Notes under the pieces: model-generated
The model's input: the letters and a program-made list of their open reading frames with translations, nothing else
Database searches by the model: none
What the model was told of the DNA's origin: nothing
NCBI RefSeq assembly: GCF_016905445.1
Contig: NZ_JAFEXF010000067.1
Coordinates: 1 to 34,643 of the forward strand
Source: Streptomyces sp. G44
GTDB taxonomy: Bacteria > Actinomycetota > Actinomycetes > Streptomycetales > Streptomycetaceae
Length of the DNA stretch: 34,643 nt
Direction: 5' to 3'
Made by a program: the position numbers and the translations under genes
Part shown: in pieces, positions 29,610 to 34,643 of the stretch
Numbering within the stretch: the first letter of the stretch is position 1
Layout of the letters: each line of letters opens with the position of its first letter

Positions 29610-30935
29610 GTGAGCGGGTCCAGCACGGGCAAGGCCGTCACCGGTGAGGACGAGGTCGTCGACCTCTGTCGTGAACTGATCCAGATCGATACGAGCAATT
29701 ACGGCGACCACTCGGGCCCGGGGGAGCGCAAGGCCGCCGAGTACGTCGCCGAGAAGCTCGCCGAGGTCGGTCTCGAACCGAAGATCTTCGAGTCCCACCC
29801 CGGCAGGGCCTCCACGGTCGCCCGGATCGAGGGCGAGGACCCGTCACGGCCCGCGCTGCTCATCCACGGCCACACCGACGTCGTACCGGCCAACGCCGTG
29901 GACTGGACGCACCACCCCTTCTCCGGGGAGATCGCGGACGGCTGCGTGTGGGGCCGGGGCGCCGTCGACATGAAGGACATGGACGCGATGACCCTCGCGG
30001 TCGTCCGGGACCGGATGCGCAGCGGCCGCAAGCCCCCGCGTGACATCGTCCTCGCCTTCCTCGCGGACGAGGAGGCGGGCGGCACGTACGGCGCGCGCCA
30101 CCTCGTCGACAACCACCCCGACCTCTTCGAGGGGTGCACGGAGGCGATCAGCGAGGTCGGCGGCTTCTCCTTCACCGTCAACGAGAACCTGCGGCTCTAC
30201 CTCGTCGAGACGGCCCAGAAGGGCATGCACTGGATGAAGCTGACCGTGGACGGCACCGCCGGTCACGGTTCGATGATCCACAAGGACAACGCGATCACCG
30301 AGCTGTCGGAGGCCGTCGGACGCCTCGGGCGGCACAAGTTCCCGGTGCGCGTCACCAAGACCCTGCGGCACTTCCTCGACGAGCTGGGCGACGCCCTCGG
30401 CACCGAGCTCGACCCGGAGAACATGGACGAGACGCTCGCCAAGCTCGGCGGCATCGCCAAGCTCATCGGCGCCTCCCTCCAGAACACCGCCAACCCGACG
30501 CAGCTCGGCGCCGGTTACAAGGTGAACGTGATCCCCGGCCAGGCCACCGCGCACGTCGACGGCCGCTATCTGCCGGGCTACGAGGAGGAGTTCCTCGCCG
30601 ACCTGGACCGGATCCTCGGCCCGCGGGTCAAGCGCGAGGACGTGCACGCGGACAAGGCCCTGGAGACGACGTTCGACGGCGCGCTCGTCGACGCCATGCA
30701 GACGGCCCTGCGGGCCGAGGACCCGATCGCGCGCGCCGTGCCGTACATGCTCTCCGCCGGCACGGACGCGAAGTCCTTCGACGACCTCGGCATCCGGGGC
30801 TTCGGCTTCGCGCCGCTGAAACTGCCCCCGGAGCTGGACTTCGCGGGCATGTTCCACGGTGTCGACGAGCGGGTGCCGGTCGACGGCCTCAAGTTCGGCG
30901 TCCGGGTGCTCGACCGGTTCATCGACGCGTCCTGA
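29610..30935 (+). CDS. M20 family zinc metallopeptidase/amidohydrolase
   Basis: This 441-residue enzyme has the M20/ArgE/DapE/CPG2 metal motifs. HGHTDVVPA carries the first zinc ligand and catalytic Asp, GRGAVDMKDMD carries the bridging Asp, and LADEEAGGTYG carries the catalytic Glu and next ligand. A late His is in GMFHGVDERVP. A dimerisation domain (KLTVDGTAGHGSMI to YLPGYEEEFL) is inserted in the middle, as is normal. It probably removes N-acyl groups or hydrolyses dipeptides in the cytoplasm; no signal peptide is seen. GTG 29610 is preferred over ATG 29592 because GGAGGAG lies 6 bases before it. Confidence 0.92.
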   Translation: MSGSSTGKAVTGEDEVVDLCRELIQIDTSNYGDHSGPGERKAAEYVAEKLAEVGLEPKIFESHPGRASTVARIEGEDPSRPALLIHGHTDVVPANAVDWTHHPFSGEIADGCVWGRGAVDMKDMDAMTLAVVRDRMRSGRKPPRDIVLAFLADEEAGGTYGARHLVDNHPDLFEGCTEAISEVGGFSFTVNENLRLYLVETAQKGMHWMKLTVDGTAGHGSMIHKDNAITELSEAVGRLGRHKFPVRVTKTLRHFLDELGDALGTELDPENMDETLAKLGGIAKLIGASLQNTANPTQLGAGYKVNVIPGQATAHVDGRYLPGYEEEFLADLDRILGPRVKREDVHADKALETTFDGALVDAMQTALRAEDPIARAVPYMLSAGTDAKSFDDLGIRGFGFAPLKLPPELDFAGMFHGVDERVPVDGLKFGVRVLDRFIDAS

Positions 30936-31015
30936 CCGGGCCCGGCCGGGCTGGAGATCATCAGTTTTTCCTGGTGAAACGACACTCCAATAATCGCCAG
31001 CGCGTGCGTACTTGA

Positions 31016-31041
31016 CTGAAAAGAGTGAAAGCACTCTTCAG
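31016..31041 (+). promoter_or_regulatory. Inverted repeat in the chpH upstream region
   Basis: AAGAGTG (31021-31027) and CACTCTT (31032-31038) pair exactly around AAAG, with outer CTG/CAG. It overlaps TTGACT (31012-31017), a possible -35, about 80 bases upstream of the chpH-like start. It may be an operator for a developmental regulator. A second inverted pair, ATGCAG/CTGCAT, lies at 31077-31101 in the 5' leader. Confidence 0.45.
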
Positions 31042-31119
31042 CTCGTAGCCTCCTTACTCCGTCCTCGTTACAGGTGATGCAGTCCGCGGCTGGGGCTGCA
31101 TTGCCAATAAGGAGGAACC

Positions 31120-31353
31120 ATGATGAAGAAGGTCGTCGCTGCTGCGGCTGCCACCGGTGGTCTCGTGCTCGCGGGTGCGGGCATCGCCACCGCCGACGCC
31201 GGCGCCCAGGGTGCCGCCGTCAACTCTCCCGGTGTCGCCTCGGGCAACGTCATCCAGGCCCCGATCCACATTCCGGTGAACGCCTGCGGCAACACGGTCA
31301 ACGTGATCGGGCTGCTGAACCCCACCTTCGGCAACACCTGCGTCAACAAGTGA
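31120..31353 (+). CDS. chpH: Short chaplin, ChpH-like
   Basis: This 77-residue secreted protein has a signal peptide (MMKKVVAAAAATGGLVLAGA, cut after about TADA) and a single chaplin domain. That domain has two cysteines (VNACGN and GNTCVN) and the motif NSPGVASGNVIQAPIHIPVN. Chaplins assemble into amyloid-like surface films that let aerial hyphae break the water surface. This one is close to S. coelicolor ChpH, whose gene is next to chpC. AAGGAGG lies 5 bases before the ATG. An 18-bp hairpin follows, then the long chaplin gene. Confidence 0.95.
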   Translation: MMKKVVAAAAATGGLVLAGAGIATADAGAQGAAVNSPGVASGNVIQAPIHIPVNACGNTVNVIGLLNPTFGNTCVNK

Positions 31354-31364
31354 CGTTGTTGTGC

Positions 31365-31385
31365 CTCACCCCTTGAGGGGCTGAG
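31365..31385 (+). terminator. Short hairpin after chpH
   Basis: CTCACCCC-TTGA-GGGGCTGAG folds with arms CTCA/TGAG and CCCC/GGGG, 12 bases after the chpH-like stop. It precedes the larger hairpin at 31387 and may stabilise the transcript's 3' end. Confidence 0.5.
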
Positions 31386-31386
31386 T

Positions 31387-31429
31387 CCGTCGGCCCCGGA
31401 GCGCGCGCCATGCGCTCCGGGGCCGACGG
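31387..31429. terminator. Perfect 18-bp hairpin between the two chaplin genes
   Basis: CCGTCGGCCCCGGAGCGC pairs without mismatch with GCGCTCCGGGGCCGACGG around a seven-base loop. It is the strongest hairpin in the window and probably ends the chpH transcript, which would set the two chaplins under separate promoters or levels. Confidence 0.8.
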
Positions 31430-31490
31430 GCATTACAGGTCCGGGCAAGGGCCCGGATGACTTCCGGAAGGCAAAAGGCAGGGAACAGCT

Positions 31491-32309
31491 ATGCGACAGG
31501 GCACCCGCAAGGGTCTGATCACCGTGGCGGCCGCGACCGGCGTACTCGCCATGTCCGGCGGCTACGCGCACGCGGACTCGACGGCCCGGGGAGGCGCTTC
31601 GGATTCTCCCGGCGTGCTGTCGGGCAACTCCGTCCAGGCGCCGGTGCACGCCCCGATCAACGTGTGCGGCAACACCGTGAACGTCGTAGGGGCCCTGAAC
31701 CCCGCGGCGGGCAACAAGTGCGCCAACAAGGGGGGCGGCGGCGCGCACAAGCCCTCCGGCGGCGCCAAGGCCGAGGGGCGCACCAGCGACTCACCCGGCG
31801 TCGGTTCCGGCAACAACGTCCAGGTGCCGGTGCACGCTCCGGTGAACGTCTGCGGCAACAGCGTCAACGTCGGCGGCGTCGGCAACCCGGCCACCGGGAA
31901 CGGCTGTGCCAACAACGGCGGCCCGGTGACCCCGCCGGGCGGCGAGAAGCCCCCGACGGACCCCGAGCAGCCGGGACAGCCGGAGGAGCCGGGGAAGCCG
32001 GGAGAGCCGGGCAAGCCCGAGCAGCCCGGCAAGCCGGAGCAGCCCGGTAAGCCCGAGCAGCCCGGCAAGCCGGGAGAGCCGGGCAAGCCGGGGGAGCCCG
32101 GTAAGCCGGGGCAGCCGGGCAAGCCCGACCAGCCGGGTGGGCCCGCGAAGCCGAACGGCCCGGGCACGCAGACCGTCACCCCGCCCGCGGGCACCTCGCA
32201 GCTCGCGGAGACGGGCAGCTCGCTGCCGGTCGGCATCGCGCTGCCGATGGGCGCGGGCGTGCTCCTCGCGGGCACCGTGCTGTACCGCAGGGCGCGGGCG
32301 ACGGCCTGA
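31491..32309 (+). CDS. chpC: Long chaplin with two chaplin domains and sortase anchor, ChpC-like
   Basis: This 272-residue secreted protein has several parts. A signal peptide spans about 1-28 (ends YAHA). Two chaplin domains at about 36-78 and 99-141 each have a CGN cysteine and a second cysteine (NKCAN, NGCAN). A repetitive X-P-G spacer runs from about 150 to 225. The sortase signal LAETG is followed by a hydrophobic helix and RRAR. Long chaplins are linked to the wall by class E sortases that read LAXTG. It lies next to the ChpH-like gene, as in S. coelicolor, where chpC and chpH are adjacent. A 16-bp hairpin terminator follows. Confidence 0.95.
   Translation: MRQGTRKGLITVAAATGVLAMSGGYAHADSTARGGASDSPGVLSGNSVQAPVHAPINVCGNTVNVVGALNPAAGNKCANKGGGGAHKPSGGAKAEGRTSDSPGVGSGNNVQVPVHAPVNVCGNSVNVGGVGNPATGNGCANNGGPVTPPGGEKPPTDPEQPGQPEEPGKPGEPGKPEQPGKPEQPGKPEQPGKPGEPGKPGEPGKPGQPGKPDQPGGPAKPNGPGTQTVTPPAGTSQLAETGSSLPVGIALPMGAGVLLAGTVLYRRARATA
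31960..32150 (+). repeat. Tandem repeats coding for the X-P-G spacer of the long chaplin
   Basis: Nine-base units such as GAGCCGGGC and AAGCCGGGA, and 18-base units coding KPEQPG, repeat without interruption. They stay in frame and encode a triplet pattern X-P-G/E, so the copy number can vary without frameshift. Confidence 0.85.
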
Positions 32310-32350
32310 TCATCCTGTGCCGGGCGGTCACCAGCCGCCGGGCACGCCAG

Positions 32351-32388
32351 AACGGAGCGGGCCCCGCCGTCACGGGGCCCGCTCCGTT
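32351..32388 (+). terminator. chpC terminator
   Basis: AACGGAGCGGGCCCCG and CGGGGCCCGCTCCGTT form a perfect 16-bp stem with a six-base loop, followed by TTCCG. It separates the long chaplin gene from the opposing DUF5703 gene. Confidence 0.88.
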
Positions 32389-32417
32389 TCCGTCCGCGCC
32401 GGATCAGCCGTGCCCGC

Positions 32418-32606
32418 TCACCAGGTGGCCCGCACCTGGCGGATGATCCGTCGTTTCAGCCGCACTCTGCGGCTCCCGTCGGGGTGCAGGCTCAGGCGGT
32501 CCAACTCCCAGTGTCCGTACTCCGCGTGGTCCGTCAGCAGGCGTGTGGCTTCCTTGCGGGTGACCCCGCGCGGTACATACACGTCGACAAATTCGTATTC
32601 CGGCAT
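32418..32606 (-). CDS. DUF5703 family small protein
   Basis: This 62-residue protein opens MPEYEFVDVYVPRGVTRKEA. TRLLTDHAEYGHWELDRL follows, then a basic tail (RRVRLKRRIIRQVRATW). It is soluble, has a beta-strand start and a positively charged end, and is conserved in Streptomyces as DUF5703; the function is unknown. No Shine-Dalgarno is visible. CACAAT, a weak -10, ends 7 bases before its ATG, so it may be leaderless. It diverges from the acidic-tailed protein across only 47 bases. Confidence 0.85.
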   Translation of the reverse strand: MPEYEFVDVYVPRGVTRKEATRLLTDHAEYGHWELDRLSLHPDGSRRVRLKRRIIRQVRATW

Positions 32607-32640
32607 CGCATCTATTGTGCGGGCACCGGCCCGGTACGGA

Positions 32641-32646
32641 TAGCGT
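32641..32646 (+). promoter_or_regulatory. -10 box of a leaderless promoter
   Basis: TAGCGT lies 7 bases before the ATG at 32654, with TTGTGC at 32616-32621 as a possible -35. No ribosome site exists. The spacing fits leaderless actinobacterial transcripts. Confidence 0.6.
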
Positions 32647-32653
32647 CTGCACT

Positions 32654-33502
32654 ATGTCTGATGCTGCGCAGCCCACCGCTGCCGAGGTACGTGCCGCCGC
32701 CGAGGCGGTCAAGACCGCGCTCGACCGCCACCTGGCCGCGGTCGAACGCAGGTCGGGCGAGGACGATCCGGCCGTGTACGAAGCGTTCAACGAACTCGCC
32801 GCCGCGGCCGAGGAGTACGACGAACTCCTCTACGACCGCTACGACGAGGTCACGCCCTTCGAGATCCCCGGCACCGACGACGCGTTGCCGCCCTACCAGG
32901 GCCCGGACGAGGCCAACGCGCTGAGCGTGCTGATCCGCCGCGACTACGCCGTGGCGGAACCGCAGCGCCTCCTCGCCCAGGCCCAGCGGGTCGCCGACCT
33001 CGACGCGGGCGGCAAGGGAGGGACCGGCCCGGCCGACACCGTGCACGGCGCGCTCGGCGTCCTCTTCGGGGAGTTCGAACCGGACGAGATCGCCTCCCGG
33101 CACAAGGAGTTCGGTCTGGAGGAGGGCGACTCCACGCTGTGGGTGACCGCGGCGGACACCCCGGCCGAGCCCGGGGAGTGGCTCGACGCCCCCTTCGACC
33201 AGGCCGACCCGCACCACGTGGTCTGCCGCTTCGACGTCAGTTCGGTGTTCGACGACGAACTGGACCACGACGCACCCGACGGCCTTGAGGGGGTGGACGG
33301 CCTCGACGGGCTCGACGCGGACCCCGACATCGACCCGGACGTGGCCGTGCCCCTCGACGAGATCGACGAGATCGATGAGGCGGAGGGCGCCGACGAGCCG
33401 GAAGAAGAGGTCGACGACGCCGAGGCCACGGACGACGGCCGGGCCGATGAGGCCCGCGGCACCGGCGGGGCGGGCCCGGGGGTACGCGGAGCCGGCCGCT
33501 GA
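32654..33502 (+). CDS. Conserved actinobacterial protein with acidic tail, function unknown
   Basis: This 282-residue soluble protein has a helical N-terminal part (AAEVRAAAEAVKTALDRHLA and a YDELLYDRYDEVTPF stretch). A mixed domain follows with SVLIRRDYAVAEPQRLL and DTVHGALGVLFGEFEPDEIA. After about residue 200 it becomes a highly acidic, low-complexity tail rich in Asp and Glu (DGLDGLDADPDIDPDV). The tail suggests a charged interaction surface, such as binding of basic proteins or DNA mimicry, which is speculation. The ATG follows a TANNNT box by 7 bases and has no Shine-Dalgarno, so it is probably leaderless. It is convergent with the RecD-like gene, with a strong terminator between them. 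Confidence 0.8.
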   Translation: MSDAAQPTAAEVRAAAEAVKTALDRHLAAVERRSGEDDPAVYEAFNELAAAAEEYDELLYDRYDEVTPFEIPGTDDALPPYQGPDEANALSVLIRRDYAVAEPQRLLAQAQRVADLDAGGKGGTGPADTVHGALGVLFGEFEPDEIASRHKEFGLEEGDSTLWVTAADTPAEPGEWLDAPFDQADPHHVVCRFDVSSVFDDELDHDAPDGLEGVDGLDGLDADPDIDPDVAVPLDEIDEIDEAEGADEPEEEVDDAEATDDGRADEARGTGGAGPGVRGAGR

Positions 33503-33533
33503 CCCCCTCGGGCGGTGTCCCTCGCACGATCCG

Positions 33534-33567
33534 GTGAGCGCGCCGCCCCTCCGGGCGGCGCGCTCAC
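33534..33567. terminator. Perfect 15-bp hairpin, bidirectional terminator
   Basis: GTGAGCGCGCCGCCC and GGGCGGCGCGCTCAC pair without mismatch around CTCC. It lies between the convergent acidic-tail gene and the RecD-like gene and would stop both. Confidence 0.85.
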
Positions 33568-33612
33568 TCGTGGAACCGAGGGCCCGTACGGCGCGCCGCT
33601 CGGCTCAGCGGC

Positions 33613-34643
33613 TCACGACGCCGCCGAGGGCACCTGGGGCCGCAGCAGTGTCCGCAGCCGCGTCGTACGGTCCTTCGGGAGGCGCTCCGCCACCGCGCGC
33701 GGCAGGGCCTGCTCGACGCCCTGCACGACCGACAGGTGTCGCTCGCCCCGGCTGAACGCCGTGTAGACCCACGGCCGGGTCAGTGTCTGTGCCGCGTCAC
33801 CGGGCAGCACCACGACCGCGGCGGGCCGGCGCAACCCGGCCGCCTGGTGTGCCGTGAGCGCCCAGGCGTGCCGCACCTCGCGCTCCACCCGCTCCCTGCG
33901 TACGAGCACGGGGGCGCCGTCGCACTCCAGGTGCAGTCCCTCCGCGTCGGCCCGCACCACACGGCCGAGCGTCACGCGGCCCGGCGCCGGGACATGGGCG
34001 ACCAGGTCGCCGGGGTCGAAGCCGCCGAACCGGCCGGGGCCGGGGTTCAGCCGCTCCTTCAGCGCGGCGTTGAGCACGCGGGTGCCGGCGGCGCCGCCGT
34101 GGCCCGGGGTGATGACCTGCGTCTGCTCGGCGGGCACGCCGATCGCCCTCGGCACCGAGTCCGCGACGAGCTGCACCGTGCGGTGGATCGCCTCGGCGGC
34201 ATCGCGCACCGGGACGAGCACGACCTCCTTGCCGGGCGCCTCGACCTGGTTCAGCTCACCGATCGCGATGCCGGACGTCAGCTCCCCCAAGGGGCCGGGG
34301 TCCGGGGTGCGCGAGACGACCAGCGGGCAGCAGCGGGCGGCGACGAGGTCGGCGAAGACCCGTCCGGGGCCCGCCGACCACAGCACGGCCGGATCGCCGC
34401 TGAGCACCAGGCGGGCGCCGTCCGGCAGGGACTCCACGAGCATCGCCGCGGACTCCACGTCCAGCTGCGGGGCGTCCAGGACCACCAGCAGGTCAAGGGC
34501 GAGGGCGCCGTCCGCGTCGCGCCCGGGGCCCTGCGCACCGGAGAGCAGCCCCGCGACCGTCACGGCCGCCTCGTGCACACCGGTCGCTTGCGCGAGGCGG
34601 CGCCGGCCGTCGGCGCTGTGGGCGGCGGCGCACACCCGAAGCC
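33613..34643 (-). CDS. RecD-like helicase, C-terminal part (start outside window), motifs degenerate
   Basis: The minus-strand frame is open through the window end; 343 codons are seen. Layout matches RecD/RecD2 helicases: a motif-Ia region (VCAAAHSADGRRRLAQATG), a motif-II strand (LLVVLDAPQLDVESAAML), a motif-III strand (LVLSGDPAVLWSAGPGRVFADL), and the UvrD_C-type end (TAHQAAGLRRPAAVVVLP, YTAFSRGERHLSVV). The usual residues are altered: DE in motif II is DA, the motif-III glutamine (GDxxQL) is replaced, and HKSQG is HQAAG. The protein may have lost ATPase/helicase activity. The P-loop is beyond the window, so this cannot be settled here. Confidence 0.8.
   Translation of the reverse strand, partial: LRVCAAAHSADGRRRLAQATGVHEAAVTVAGLLSGAQGPGRDADGALALDLLVVLDAPQLDVESAAMLVESLPDGARLVLSGDPAVLWSAGPGRVFADLVAARCCPLVVSRTPDPGPLGELTSGIAIGELNQVEAPGKEVVLVPVRDAAEAIHRTVQLVADSVPRAIGVPAEQTQVITPGHGGAAGTRVLNAALKERLNPGPGRFGGFDPGDLVAHVPAPGRVTLGRVVRADAEGLHLECDGAPVLVRRERVEREVRHAWALTAHQAAGLRRPAAVVVLPGDAAQTLTRPWVYTAFSRGERHLSVVQGVEQALPRAVAERLPKDRTTRLRTLLRPQVPSAAS

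Noticed and set aside
31960..32150. CRISPR-like regular repeats
   Set aside because: The repeats are contiguous, in frame and code for the chaplin X-P-G spacer; there are no unique spacers and no cas genes.
1..34643. Mobile element, prophage or genomic island boundaries
   Set aside because: No transposase, integrase or terminal inverted repeats with target duplications were seen; the tRNA-Leu gene has no visible repeated 3' fragment in the window.

Overview
The window is actinobacterial and almost certainly Streptomyces. GC content is very high, codon third positions are G/C-biased, GTG starts and GTGA/ATGA stop-start overlaps are common, and several genes lack a Shine-Dalgarno but have a TANNNT box 6-7 nt before the start, as leaderless genes do. 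The right end carries a short and a long chaplin plus a DUF5703 protein, which are Streptomyces hallmarks. Coding density is high and no gene-free stretch exceeds about 210 bases.

Region 1 (1-1428): the broken remains of a penicillin-acylase-family gene. An N-terminal piece is joined out of frame to the C-terminal piece, with the centre missing. Region 2 (1432-9835): a catabolic block. An MHS-type MFS transporter and an alpha/beta hydrolase diverge from an SDR / acyl-CoA synthetase / TetR operon. Facing that operon is a two-gene operon for an APH-like kinase and an acyl-CoA dehydrogenase. Both promoter regions share the 12-nt core ATACCGACTGGT within a palindrome, so the TetR protein probably controls both. 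The kinase plus dehydrogenase pair matches the two halves of human ACAD10/11 and the LvaA/LvaC pair of Pseudomonas levulinate catabolism. With the synthetase and SDR this suggests a 4-hydroxyacyl-CoA (gamma-phosphorylation) route.

Region 3 (9911-12741): a duplicated histidine-rich metal-binding protein, a zinc-less quinone-oxidoreductase-like enzyme, two overlapping DUF202 membrane proteins, a Nudix hydrolase and the C-terminal stump of a lost SDR gene. Region 4 (12827-17253): a flavin dehydrogenase, a conserved protein of unknown function and an APC permease. Region 5 (17460-20329): a gluconate module with permease gntP and kinase gntK, diverging from a GntR/FadR-type regulator with a candidate operator between them.

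Region 6 (20370-29188): a YchJ-like SEC-C protein, a GlxA-type regulator, a cupin protein, then a potassium-import island. The island has a KimA-like permease followed by a 27-codon peptide gene overlapping kdpF, then kdpA, kdpB and kdpC; no kdpD/kdpE lies in the window. Interleaved inverted repeats lie between kimA and the kdp genes. Region 7 (29223-34643): tRNA-Leu(GAG), an M20 metallopeptidase, the chaplins (chpH-like, then a sortase-anchored chpC-like), DUF5703, an acidic-tailed protein from a divergent, apparently leaderless promoter, and the 3' part of a RecD-like helicase whose ATPase motifs look eroded. Long perfect hairpins mark most transcription-unit ends.

All functions are read from sequence and family knowledge; no database search was run.
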